Assembly: GCA_026545225.1 (NCBI GenBank)
Contig: CM048853.1
Location: 41,556,755 to 41,620,754 of the forward strand
From: Cornus controversa
Taxonomy: Eukaryota > Streptophyta > Magnoliopsida > Cornales > Cornaceae
DNA: 64,000 nucleotides
Reading direction: 5' to 3'
Made by a program: the position numbers and the translations under genes. Each line of letters begins with the position of its first letter. The first letter of the stretch is position 1. The notes beneath the pieces are model-generated. The model ran no database searches and was not told the DNA's origin. It saw only the letters and a list, made by a program, of their open reading frames with translations. Shown one piece after another: positions 11,234 to 22,817 of the stretch.

Positions 11234-13072
11234 ATGGATGGTGTGTATGGGAATAATGAGAACAATAATATTGTGCTTAATGCTGTTGTGGAAAGGGCGA
11301 GATTGCTCAGAGACTACTATGTCCCAGAGACTTATAATTCACCAGTTGATTTTCAATTGCCTAATGTCACTGCCCAGAATTATGAGATTAAGCCCAGTAT
11401 CATTCAGATGTTGCCATCCTACTTTGGGCTGACTCATGAGGATCCGTACAAGCACTTGGATGAATTTATAGAAGTTTGCTCATTAACAAAAATTCATAAC
11501 TTCTCAGAAGATGCTTTTCGGATGCGACTCTTTCCATTCTCTTTGAAGGAGAAGGCCAAGTATTGGTTCAGATCTCTACTGGTGAGCTCTATCACTACAT
11601 GGACTCAAATGCAACATGAGTTCTTGAAGAAATATTTTCCGATAGGGAGGACCAATCAATTCAGACGAGCTATCACTGGTTTCTCTCAAATTGAGGGGGA
11701 ACAATTTTCAGAGACATGGGAGAGATTCAAGGACCTTCTTAGGAAGTGTCCTCATCACCAAGTTCCAAAGTGGCAGTTAGTGCAATGTTTCTATGAGGGA
11801 CTGACAGAAAGTAACAGACAGATGGTGGATGCATCATGTGGGGGCACTTTTATGTTAAAAAGTGAAGAGGAAGCTTGGACTTTGTTCAAGAACCTCAGTG
11901 ACAATTCTTTACAACATGTGTCTTCATCTAATTCAAGCAGACCAACCCATTCAAGGAAGGCAGATGATATTTTTGAGATTGGTTCTGCAGATGCTATGTC
12001 TACCATTGTGGATGCTGTGTCACAGAGAGTGGTGCAACTCATGGCGGGTGGTCAAGTTCCTAATCCATCCTCATATCCTTCTATTTTTGAGCCATGTGAT
12101 TTTTGCTCGAGTCCTATGCACTATGTGAATAATTGTCCTTCACTTGGGCAGTTTTTCAATCTTTCACAAGAGCAAGGGGCAGCAATTCAACCCACTTTTC
12201 AACCTCAGAACTATGTGCCTTCACAATCATATCAAGAACAAGTTCCTATGGCACAGAGGTATGCAGCCATTGAGGACAAGATGACGATTGTCCTAGCAAA
12301 AATTGAGAAGCTTGACTCTATTGTAGAGACAGTGCAAGCCACTGCAGCAACACTTCAATCCACTGCTCAACTGGTTCATTCTCACTCTCAGTCGATTGCC
12401 AAACTGGAATCTCAGTTTGGACAACTTGTCAATGCCGTGAGTAAAAGAGAAGAGAAAAAACTACCAAGCCAACCAGTTGCCAACCCAAGAAGGGTTCATG
12501 TCCTTGACAATATTTCTTCTTTGAGCAACCCACACCATGAACAATTTCAAGCCATCACCACTCTTAGAAGTGGAGAAATAAGTGACAACAAGGTGGGTGA
12601 GAAGAAGCGTGATGAAGAAAAGGTGATAAAGACTCCTAATTTTGAAATTTCTCATGAGCCTAAGGTGAAATTGAATACTTTTAATGCCATTCAACATCCT
12701 CTAGATGAGAGTGATTGTTTCTTCATGGATGGCTTTGATGATTATATTGAAGAAGTTGATCCGGTTGCTCTATCACATGATGTTGAGAATTCCACTAAGG
12801 GGGTGAATGATTTAGTTGATGTAGTGGCCATGAAAAATACTCCACCTTGGAGGATTCTAATTGAGCCATTGCCTATTCTTTCTAGCACTCCTTCAATGCC
12901 ATCATTAGAGTCTCCTCCATGGGTAAAATTGAAACATGTTCCGTCAAGGGAGAGAGATGTGTTTTTTGAAGCCAATGACACCATTCCGATCACTTTGAGT
13001 TCAACCCAAGGAGGTGAGGATCATATAGGAGGAACAAAGTTAAATCTCCTCAAGAGATGTGGCATTGGGTGA
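11234..13072 (+). CDS. gag: E3 Gag protein, 612 aa, uninterrupted
   Basis: This is the structural nucleocapsid precursor of a Ty3/gypsy element. Residues about 65-195 form the Retrotrans_gag domain, with YKHLDEFIEVC, LFPFSLKEKAKYWF and a WERFKDLLRKCPHH segment. A CCHC zinc knuckle of the form CX2CX4HX4C stands at residues 288-301 (CDFCSSPMHYVNNC). Residues about 345-405 look helical and coiled. The last 200 residues resemble the stretch that follows protease and precedes RT in full-length Athila-like elements (FNAIQHPLDESDCFFMDGF and ITLSS), so this ORF joins gag to that linker without enzyme domains. The start is the ATG in ATCATGGATGG, the first in this frame after the leader. The frame is open throughout, in keeping with the element's youth. 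Confidence 0.9.
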   Translation: MDGVYGNNENNNIVLNAVVERARLLRDYYVPETYNSPVDFQLPNVTAQNYEIKPSIIQMLPSYFGLTHEDPYKHLDEFIEVCSLTKIHNFSEDAFRMRLFPFSLKEKAKYWFRSLLVSSITTWTQMQHEFLKKYFPIGRTNQFRRAITGFSQIEGEQFSETWERFKDLLRKCPHHQVPKWQLVQCFYEGLTESNRQMVDASCGGTFMLKSEEEAWTLFKNLSDNSLQHVSSSNSSRPTHSRKADDIFEIGSADAMSTIVDAVSQRVVQLMAGGQVPNPSSYPSIFEPCDFCSSPMHYVNNCPSLGQFFNLSQEQGAAIQPTFQPQNYVPSQSYQEQVPMAQRYAAIEDKMTIVLAKIEKLDSIVETVQATAATLQSTAQLVHSHSQSIAKLESQFGQLVNAVSKREEKKLPSQPVANPRRVHVLDNISSLSNPHHEQFQAITTLRSGEISDNKVGEKKRDEEKVIKTPNFEISHEPKVKLNTFNAIQHPLDESDCFFMDGFDDYIEEVDPVALSHDVENSTKGVNDLVDVVAMKNTPPWRILIEPLPILSSTPSMPSLESPPWVKLKHVPSRERDVFFEANDTIPITLSSTQGGEDHIGGTKLNLLKRCGIG

Positions 13073-15569
13073 ACTTTCAATTGAAGTCAATGACCGTCAC
13101 CTACGGACGTTAAATTGTAGGATTTGTATGTATTTCTATCCTTTAATTTCTTTAGTTTTCTTTTATTTTTATTTTTATTTTATTTTATTTTATTATTTTT
13201 TTAGTTTATGTATTTCTTTATTTTTCTTCCATTATTAGGTGTGTTTTAATGTGTTTTCTTTGAGTTTTGATGTATAAGTTGCTTCCGGGGGATGTCAAGA
13301 GGTGTATCGAGATATTTGGACTCAAAATAGGTGAAAAAGAGAGGTCTCGGTCGACCTTGGGCGATAGACCCTCCAAAAATACTCTTTCCGGTCGACCTTG
13401 GGAGATAGACGCCAAAAGAGCTCCAGCAGGGGGGATCGATCGCCCCTTTGAAGGGGGATCGATCGCCCCCATTTTTTCTCTACATGGGCTGCCAACCAGC
13501 TGGGCGATCGATCGCCCAGCCCTAGGGGGATCGATCGCCCCAGCCCCCCACATGCCAATCTGCTTCAATTTTGCTTATTTAAGGCTCCTTTCATGCCTCC
13601 TTGCTCCCACTTGGAAAATTTAAGTCTTTGTGCCTCTCCAACATCAAAATACACTCTAAAAATCTTTCATAACACTACTTGATCATCATCATTCATTACC
13701 ATCATCATCCATTCCAATCTATTTTTCTCCATCCTCATTAAATGATCAATTTTCTCAAGTTTCGTCTTCACAAGGAAGTAGACTTTGTTTGAAAAATTGG
13801 TTGGATTTCTTTGAGAGGTTTTATGCTACAAGTTTGGGGGAGGACATTGCACATTGATTATGGGCTAGTTGGTTGATTTTGATGCACCATTCCGGCCATG
13901 ACTTAGATGCTTCGGCACCACTTTCTCCTTGATTTTTCGGAGGTAACTATCTTTTGTATTTTTATTTTTAGTTTATTTTTTTTCTTCTTCTTTATTTTAT
14001 TTTATTTATTTTTCTTTTTTCTTTCTTTCTTTCTTCAGTAAAAAAAAAAAAAAAAATTTCTATTTCATATTTATTTTCACCCATACTATTTCACTTGATT
14101 TTTGGGGTATAGTGGTTTGTTTTGACAGGTTGAAACATCCAAGTTTGGGGGTGTGCTTGCATTGCCTTCATACTATTGATTTGCTCTATTTTCTTGCCAC
14201 TATTCTTCGGATTCCTGGTAATATTGTTCTTACTCTTCTCTATGCTTCAATTGGGTGTACATTGAGGACAATGTACAGTTTAAGTTTGGGGGTGAGGCGA
14301 TGCCTATTTGTGTGCTTTATTGCAATATGGGGGGAAATTTGTGTGAAATTCTTTTTGTATTAGGATTTTATTTTATTTTATTTTCTTAGTTTGTTTTTTA
14401 TTCTATTTTGTTTTATTTTTAGATAGAATGTTTTGACATCATTCAAGGGATTAATACCTTATGTAGGTGCTTAACTTGCAATTTTTGAGTATGTTTGAAA
14501 ATTTTGAAAACTGTGATTTAAATTAAGTGGTTTGAATCATGGTTTGCAATAACATGTTTTGAAGTGATTAATTTTAGTTTCCTTACATGCACAGACACAC
14601 TAGCATAATCTTGTGGGGTATAAACCTATGTTTTGAGTTATTGAGTTACATATGCTTGATATTAATTAGTATCTCTTGAGAATGAGTACCGATGATGTGT
14701 TATACTTGACTTCAATGAAAAAAGAAAGAAAAGAAGTGAAAAAAAAAAAAGAAAAAAAAAGAGTGATGAATAAGCAAATCAATTTGATCCTTTTCATGAG
14801 TAACCGGGCCTCTATGCCTCAGGAAGCACGGAGTGCTCGCGTCAAAAGTGAAAGGGTGAGAAAAGATGAGCATTGGTTGTCTTGATTTGTAGCCTGATTG
14901 ATTCGAGTAATTAGGTCTTCAGGGTATCTTAAAACCTAGTGCCCTAAAGTCGTCTGGTTTGGGAGTCACTGACTGAAAGCTTGCTACATGGATCTTTCAG
15001 AAAGCTTAATAGATCAAGACATTGCACAACCAATGAAGCAATGAAAAAAAAAAGGAATGATGAAAAAAAAAAATGAAAAGTCATGTATTCATGTTTGGAA
15101 GTATGATTTCAATAAGGGGAGCTAGTGAGTAGAAGGGGTATGTGCCTTAATATATTCAGAGCTTGGTTATGCCACATGAGATGACTGCTAGTTCACTTTA
15201 CACGAGGGAGCTAGAGTTGATTATTTTGAGATATGTTGATGTGAATTATGCATGGGGACCATTGATTTGAATTGTGGAATTTGAAAGTTTGAAATTATTC
15301 TTGAATGCAAGTTTGTAACTATGTATTGTAATCTTCTTCTTGAATTAATGTTGAAACAGAATTTTGAATGTTTGTGGGTAACATTTCTGGAAACCCTCAC
15401 GAGACTATACTCGTCCACTAGGGGGAACCTAGGGGTTTAAAGGCTTGTTGCATATGCTAAATGCAATCGTTTCTCCCACGAAAGTGGAGTTAGGTAGTTT
15501 AGTTAGTATTTGTTAGTTTCCTTTGTTTTAGTTTTGTTTTATTCTATTGCTAAGGGACTAGCAATATGT
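13073..15569 (+). other. E3 non-coding 3' region
   Basis: About 2.5 kb without a supported gene. It contains a GC-rich cluster of GATCGATC palindromes (13345-13545), low-complexity T-rich runs (13140-13210, 13960-14060), A-rich runs (14715-14765, 15045-15075), and three internal copies of the purine-tract motif AAGTTTGGGGG (13830, 14141, 14282) in addition to the one at the 3' LTR. Confidence 0.7.
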
Positions 15570-15582
15570 AAGTTTGGGGGTG
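15570..15582 (+). other. E3 polypurine tract
   Basis: AAGTTTGGGGGTG directly abuts the 3' LTR start TGATAGG and is the plus-strand primer site. Confidence 0.8.
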
Positions 15583-17017
15583 TGATAGGCGTTGAATGTT
15601 ACGCATTCTAGCCTCTTAACTTATGTATTTTATTCTCTTAGTGATAGATTATTTTGTTATTTTACTTTATTTTAGTGTTTTCTGTATTTTCAGGGCCTTA
15701 ATGATTATTTCAGTTAAAACCGTGATTTTGGGCTTTTAAAGATGACATGCAAGATGGTTAGATGAAGCCTACATCAAAGGGATCCATTGAACTCCATATT
15801 TTAACTCAAATCAACCCAAGATAGAGGTCCAAGAGAATTACAACAGCTTAAGAAGGTTTCGGGCCTGAAGCCCAAATCTGCGCATAATACAGTCTTAATC
15901 CCGTTTTGGAAAACGGATCAGAAGTCTTATTTCCGAGCGTCAAATCGACATAATTCTCGCGTAAGGTTGAACGAAATTCGATTCTGCACACTTTTGTATT
16001 TCACAAAAATTCCGTAAATCGGACTTCTAGTGGGTCAAAAGTTGGGCCGAAGTCAGCAGGAAAAACCCACCTGATTAGTGCTGCGGGAAAACCTAATTTA
16101 TTCCTAACTGGATTAGGACTTTGATGTATTCTCTTGGCTATTTAAAGTGACAAATTAGGGCTGTATTGAGGAGGCTTGGCAGCAGCTTTGAAGAGCTTTT
16201 GGAATAGAGAATCTTTGGAGAACAAGGCGTATCATGAGCGGCTAGTTCAGCCACCAGGGTTTTGATGGAGCCCTAACTAAACATCACTGGTTTGATTGTT
16301 CTAATTATTGGGGATTTTTGTATTCATTCATAGATTGTGTAATTTAGAGGATTCTTATTATAGAATTGAGTAATAAAAGTCTTATAAATTCAGTTTCAAT
16401 GATTTCTTATCTTGTCTTAGATATTTGATTATTGTTATTGAACTCGTCCCTCTTGTTTTCTGTGATCATGAGAGTGATTATTACACAATGATTTTCACTG
16501 AATATATCATTAAAAGCTTTGATGGATTATGCCTAGAGAAGATGAACCATACTGCACCTTAGATTAGAGTAGTTAGGCAGATGGCTCATGCCAATCGAAG
16601 ATAGTCCATGACTTAGCCTTAATCATATGTTATCTTCTTGACGGATGGAGGTGAGCTTGTAGCCACCGACACCACTTATGCATGATATGATGCCCCATAG
16701 TTAGTTCAATTGACCATTAATTGTGAAGTTAGTGGTGAAATCAATTACCCTAGACTTATCTTATATTCTCTACACTCCTCAGTTTTTCTTGCTTTTGTTC
16801 AATTGCTTGACTAGTTAATTTAGAATTAAAAATCAGAATTTATTTCTTTTAAATTTAATTAGAATTAATTCCTTATATCCAACACAGTCAGACCACAGTC
16901 CTTGAGGTTCGATACCCATTCCTTTCGATAGCCCTATTCTGCAAGGAATTCGTTCTATTGCGAAGTGTGGAAATTTTTAATTGATATACTTTTTGAGTCA
17001 CACTCACACACGAATCA
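15583..17017 (+). repeat. E3 3' LTR
   Basis: Same length as the 5' LTR. The two visible differences from it lie near 16005 and 16132. Confidence 0.95.
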
Positions 17018-18364
17018 ATAATCTTTCCTAGTCATACTATTAAGCTCCTATAGTCTATACAAACTCGCCATCCAGTTTGGACACGAGTAGGAACCAACTC
17101 ATTATTATCATTAGCAACAACTATGATACCAAACTTCTTAGGGACGACTTAGATTGGACTTACCCACTGGGTATCAGAGATGGGAAAGATGATATTGGCA
17201 TCTAGAAGTTTGATAACTTTAGCACGAATAACTTCTTTTAAATTGGGGTTAAGTCTCCTCTAAGGTTGTTGACATGTTTTAGCATCATCCTCTAAGTGAA
17301 TATGATGTTGGACCATGAAAGGATTAATACGTTTGATGTCATCAATGGACCAACCTATTGCTTCTTTATTCGCCTTAAGAACCTCAATTAATTGGGTCTC
17401 CTGATCCTCGATTAAATCAGAAGCTATCACCACAGAAAAAGTTTTAGACTCATCTAGGTATAAGTATTTTAAAGTCGCATGTAGAAACTTAATTAGACCT
17501 TATGGGACTAGTTGACATTTTCAAATGCAGTGGCATATGGCAAAGACCATGGTTCAAACTGGGACCTCTATTTTGGTGTGTTAGAGATTGGAGTGGAATC
17601 TAGAAAGGCATTGACTTCACTAATATAGCTATCCTCATCAAAATCAGAACTAAGATGTGCTAAACACAGTTGGAGTGGATCCTCAGGGTAGGAATGCTTA
17701 AAAGTGTGTGAGGTCAATGACTCAATAAAACAAACATCTTCAAAGGAATCTGAGTCAGGGGGTTATTTCATCAAGCTAAACACATAGACTTCCATTTTCA
17801 TGCTACCAAAGGTCAAGGTCATGTTATCATTCCTACAATTGATCAATACATTGGCTGTACCTAAGAATGGTTGACTTAAAATGATTGGAATATGTTTACC
17901 TTGAGTGGGTTGGGTATCTAGTACGATGAAATGTACAGGGTAATAGAAATCAGCCATTTTAACAATTACATCCTCAATTATACCCCTTGGAATCTTAACT
18001 GATCGATCAGCTAATTGAATTCTAACATCAATTTTTCTTAAATTATTCAACCCTAACTCTTGGTAAACTGAATAAGGTAACAAGTTCACACTAACACCTA
18101 GATCCAACAAGGCCTGATCAGCAAAATTTCTCCTATCCTACAAAAGGCAGTTGGACTTTCGGGATCTTTATGTTTGACCACGACTTGGTTTTGTAGAAAA
18201 GAAGAGCAATGTTGGGCTATGAAGGCTTCCTTTAGGATATTGATTTTTCTCTTGACTAAGTCCTTGGTGAACTTTGTATAATAAGGGATTTGCTTAGTAG
18301 TGGTGAGAAGTGAAATATTAATCTGGAGATTCTGAAAAATCTCTAAGATCTCACTATATTGCAA
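17018..18364 (-). pseudogene. E2 RT N-terminal and protease remnants
   Basis: On the minus strand, 17763-18110 is an aspartic protease stretch: LDLGVSVNLLPYSVYQELG near its start holds the catalytic Asp region of the family's DLGASVNLLP, and SQPFLGTANVLINC matches the usual GRPFLAT strand. Downstream, 17018-17580 holds the linker and the N-terminal RT region up to the E3 insertion. Positions 18098-18364 belong to the gag-protease junction. Fossil, broken several times. Confidence 0.8.
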
Positions 18365-18439
18365 ATCCTTTTTATTATGGACTAGTTTAGAGGAAAAAGG
18401 TGCAGGTGGAGCATATGGCTTAAGAGTGGTATTGTCAGT

Positions 18440-18755
18440 CTAAGGACCTTGGGCTTTCTTGGCTCTGAGAGAGTTGGATGGGGGAGATTTAAATGGTGCA
18501 GTCACATCTTTGGTGGGTAGCTCAACCTTATTATCTATTTGCTTTCTTGACCGAAGTGTTGTGATGGAATTCACATGGTTATTTGATTGGTCAGTGATAG
18601 AAGAAGATTCTATGAGATTAACCCCTTTGTTTTTAGGGTTGATTTCAGGTTCTCTAAGCAAGGTACCCCTCTATATTTCGGTCAGAACAGAAGTGAGTTG
18701 ACTCAATTAATTTTAGATTAACTGTTGAAATTGCTATTGGTTATGAGTCAATAGG
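18440..18755 (-). pseudogene. E2 gag C-terminal remnant
   Basis: A minus-strand stretch at 18440-18661 contains ITTLRSRKQIDNKV, matching ITTLRSGEISDNKV in the E3 Gag C-terminal half. It ends at the insertion point of a solo LTR. Confidence 0.6.
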
Positions 18756-21493
18756 TGAAATACCCCCCACAAAATTTCACGCATGAGGTGGCTAGTCTAA
18801 TACACAAAACCTGAGAGATACACACAACGGGTAGCAACAAGCATATAGTACAACAGATAGAATGAAATAATCGTAAAATGGACCGCTAAATAAATAAATC
18901 TGTGTCTGGTAATACAATTTGAAAGTCCCGTAACTCAAGGACCCCTAACCAGAATGAACAATAGTTTGCAACCCGAAATTAAAACGAATAACCAAAGTCT
19001 CCAAAAAATTCATGCATGGTTTAAATTCTTGAAGAAGAGGATAAATTCCTACCCTGAGACTGATGAGAAGAGATGTATGCCCCAACCAACCCTAAAAATC
19101 TATCTCGCGGTGGAACCTGCCTGGGACCTGAAATATAAAAAAAGTGGGTTAAACCCACGAGCAAGTTCTATCTACTACATCCCAATCAGAGAACCAATAT
19201 ACATACCTCAGTATGAGGGACACAAGAGGAATACATATATATAACATACAAGTCGTTCCTTATCCGGTTCATGTTTTTCAAAATAACAGACATCATTTAT
19301 AATGTTCCATAAAAACCCTTATCATGCAAAAGTGAACACATTTATTAAGTTCAGAAGAAATAAACATAAACATGTATAATATCAAGTTTAAGCAATCCTG
19401 ACATGCCACCATTTTTATCCTTGGATACCTTAATAGGTATTGGCAATCCTTACATGCCCATGGCAATCCTTACATGCCTTATTTAATGTTAGATACCTTA
19501 ATAGGTATTGGCAATCTTGACATGCCTATGGCAATCCTTACATGCCCCGGCAATCCTTACATGCCTCCTAACAAACTTACAACATGAAAATAAAATTAAA
19601 TGCATCATAATTTAATTTGCACAAAACAAAATGATTTAAATGATCCGATATACAATCATCACCATAAGACAACTAGTTCACAAATAAATTAACATCAAGT
19701 ATTTCATGGACATTTATAATTTCAAAGGAAAATACAATCAAGGAAAATAAAATAAAACACTTATCCATTTTAGGAGCAAACATCCAACCAAACCTCCAAT
19801 GTATCTAAACCTTCGTGGGAGTCAAAACCTAACTCTAATATAGGTTTTCGGGCTTATTCTGTTCTTAAAACCATGTTTAATCATTCTGGAGTTTTCGGGA
19901 ATTTTGAAAAATATTTTTCTAGTAAAAGAAAATAAAACATAGTTTGAGGCATACTTTTGCAACCGATACAACCACATGAGAAACTCATTTTCACTTAAAA
20001 TTTAAAACCCAGGTGTATTTTATCCCTTTAAAGTTACCTGAATTTTTTTACAATTTTATGAAATTTTAAAATATTTTCTAAAATAAAAGAAGTTGAAAAA
20101 CCCAATTTTTAGACACTTTAAAAATTAATTTAACTACAAGGGGAGCTTATTTCGACATGAAAATTTAAAACCAAGTTCAATTAACCCCTAGGAAGTTAAA
20201 ATAAAAATTTGGGAATTTTTGGAAACATAAAAGTATTTTTTAAAAATGATTTTTCAAATTCTCAAGTTTTTCCAAAATTTTCAAAAATATAAAAAAAATA
20301 TCAAAATAATTCGGAATGGGCCCATATTGGACCCAGAAGTGGGCCCCCATGAGTGGGTTACAAAAACCTTTTTTTGGCCACCGGCCGAACACACCCCCAC
20401 GCACTGGCTAGGTCTTCTTCCCCAGCGCGCTGGGGTTTTTTTTGGCCTATTTTTCAGCGTCTTCCGACCTCCGTTCATCCTGATTTTTGTACCAATCTTT
20501 TCCTCTTGATCCCCTCTACCCATTGGTGCAAAAAGCCCCATCAAAAATGGCCCGAATCGAAAACCCCCAATTCACAAGTTCTAGGGTTCTTCGCAAAAAA
20601 ATTCAAAAATTGAAGCCAAATTCCTCAACGATCTGTTTTCCTAAAGATCAAAAGTTGTTTACTGGACAATAACAACACAAAAGATTTACAAATTAACATC
20701 CCTTTCCATCCCAAATTCAAGGCTGAATGAATATCTATACATTATACACATACATTAAATATATATGCATATATTCATACATATATAAATCTATACTCCT
20801 ATATACAGTTAGCCTAATCAATCTCACGAAATTTATCAACAGGAAGCAACAGAAAATAAACATAAAATTATATCAAAATTTTCAATATAAACATAATCCT
20901 CAAACTTAGATTATGCATATGGATTCAAAGGAGAAGAGAAGAATCGAACTTGCTTCTTTGACGATTCAAAAACTCGTTCACCCGATCGCTTCTTCTCTCT
21001 TTCGTTTACTCTCTTGGTTTCTGTGCGTAAAGCAAACGACAGAAACCCTAGTCTCCTATTTTTTTGTCTTAATTATTATTATTCTATTTTTTTTTCTAGA
21101 AAATTAAATAAACTAAAAAAAATAAAAGAAAATAAAATACTATAACCATAAACCTTAGCCCATCAAATTAAGTATACCCGTAGCCCAACCATTCCAGCCC
21201 AGATTCCTCCCTAGCTCAATCCAAAGTATTTTTAAAAAATTAAATCAAACAATACACCATCAATAAAGCAATTCACATAAAATGATAAAAATATACAAAG
21301 GCAATGCAATTCACATGAAATAATAAAATGTATAAAGACCAAACAATTCACATGAAATGATGAATATCAAACTTAACAATTCACATGAAATGATAAAATG
21401 CATATAAAGGAAAAGCATTTCACATGAATTAATAAAATAATATAAAGAAATTCAAATTTAAAATAATTGACGTCCAAATTCTATGGTATTACA
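18756..21493 (-). mobile_element. Solo LTR, 2738 bp, probably of a long-LTR gypsy element
   Basis: On the minus strand it begins TGTAATACCATAG and ends GGGGGGTATTTCA, a TG...CA pair of the kind seen in the long LTRs of Tekay/Del-type chromoviruses. The flanks are ATAGG (18751-18755) and ATAGA (21494-21498), a 5-bp duplication with one change. No coding sequence is visible. Near 19393-19567 the phrase GGCAATCCTTACATGCC recurs about seven times, and near 21260-21425 an AATTCACATGAAATGATAAAA unit recurs four to five times. It lies inside E2 gag. Confidence 0.75.
19393..19567. repeat. Short irregular tandem repeat inside the solo LTR
   Basis: The phrase GGCAATCCTTACATGCC recurs about seven times with small changes, some copies separated by a repeated TTAGATACCTTAATAGGTATT-like spacer that is itself palindromic (ACCTTAATAGGT). 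Confidence 0.7.
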
Positions 21494-21498
21494 ATAGA

Positions 21499-22817
21499 TC
21501 AAAGTTACTCTCTAATTTTTGAAATCTCTGATTGGATTGCTTATTAGATTGATCTAGATTAAAGGCAAGCATTTTTAGAGTGTCATCATAGTTGAAAATA
21601 TGTTGGTCAAGTACTAGATCTTTATTGTGACTGAACTGATTGGTCAATGGGAATTGACCTTGAGGAACAAGAGGTCCTTGAGGTTGTGGTGGCCTATTAG
21701 AGTTACCTTGAGAACTAAGTTAACCACCTAAGTTTTGTGCAGAAAAATTTTGTTGGTATGAAAAGTTAGGATGATTTCAAGTATTAGGATGATAAGTCTG
21801 GCTAAAGGTATTAGCTATCGGTCTCCTATAGGTATTAAAAGCACACACTTGTGCATCTGAAGGTTCAGATGCACAATAGACCGGACACGCCTCAGTGGGA
21901 TGAGATGAACTAGAACACATATTGCATTACACATTTGTGGACATGAGCGTAAAAGCATCGAACTTTTTACTCAAGTCTTTCACACTATCGGCTAGACTTT
22001 GCATCACAGATTTTAGTTCATTTTCAGGTTTGATCTCATACATACCAGATTTTCTATGGGATTGGTCATTCCAAGAAAATTCATCATCACAAGTATTCGA
22101 ATTCCAATTTTGGGCATTCTCAGCTAGTTCTTCTAAAAATTTATAGGCTTGGTCAGGGGTTTGGTTCTTGAACTTACCTTGGTGTATAGACTCGAGCATG
22201 GTTTGGTTCATAGGTAAAAGTCTCTTATAGAAAATTTGAACTAACTGTCCTTTATCAAAGCGCTTCCAAGTGTGGTGGAATTGTTCCTCATTTTTTCCTC
22301 TAAAAGTGCTTATGGTATCTCTCATTAACTCGGTCTTTTGCATAGAATAAAATTCATTTATAAATATATTTGCAAATGCATCCCATTATTCAATTGAATT
22401 TGGAGGAATGGAGTTTAGCCATGAGGCAGCCTTATCTTCTAGGGATAGAGGAAAAAGACGCAATTTGAAACCCTCAGCATTCAAATTCTGATTTTTGAAA
22501 GTGTTGCAAATTGTTAAAAAAAATTCTAAATGGATATAAGGTTGCTCACTTTCAAACCCATGAAATTTGGGAAACAGATTGATCGTAGCGGGCCTAATCT
22601 CAAATTGGGTCGCATTATTTTGGGGGAGAATAATGCAATTGGGTGGGTTGGCTGTGATGGGTGCAAAGTAGTCATTCAAGATCTGAGGTGCAGCCATTGG
22701 TTTATGAGTGGTGGTTGAAGAGAGTGAGATAGTGAGAGGAGTCTTCTCTAAATCAATTATTGATGGATCACTAGAAGACCGAACTAACCATTTGTTAACC
22801 CGCAACCACTTGGGCAT
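21499..22817 (-). pseudogene. E2 gag N-terminal and central remnants
   Basis: Two minus-strand stretches (22386-22817 and 21927-22343) match the Retrotrans_gag domain: FEIRPATINLFPKFHGFESEQPY, LRLFPLSLEDKAASWL, then HHTWKRFDKGQLVQIFYKRL. Positions 21499-21926 hold the decayed continuation toward the zinc-knuckle region. Fossil. Confidence 0.8.

Larger units (their letters stand above)
9503..17017 (+). mobile_element. E3: young gag-only Athila-type LTR retrotransposon, 7515 bp
   Basis: Two LTRs of exactly 1435 bp (9503-10937 and 15583-17017) differ at only two sites by direct reading, about 0.14 percent. The flanks repeat ATAAT (9498-9502 and 17018-17022). A perfect tRNA-Asp primer site follows the 5' LTR and a GTTTGGGGGTG purine tract precedes the 3' LTR. 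The only long ORF is gag (11234-13072). Reverse transcriptase and integrase are absent, so it would need enzymes from a related element. It looks whole for a non-autonomous element. With an assumed 1.3e-8 substitutions per site per year, the divergence corresponds to about fifty thousand years. It lies in the RT of E2, opposite in orientation. Confidence 0.95.

Noticed and set aside
13218-13623. Open frames on both strands across the GATCGATC cluster
   Set aside because: The palindromes make both strands open. No protein family resemblance was seen.
20246-20613. Overlapping frames of 86-87 codons on both strands
   Set aside because: They fall within a solo LTR and have no conserved motif.
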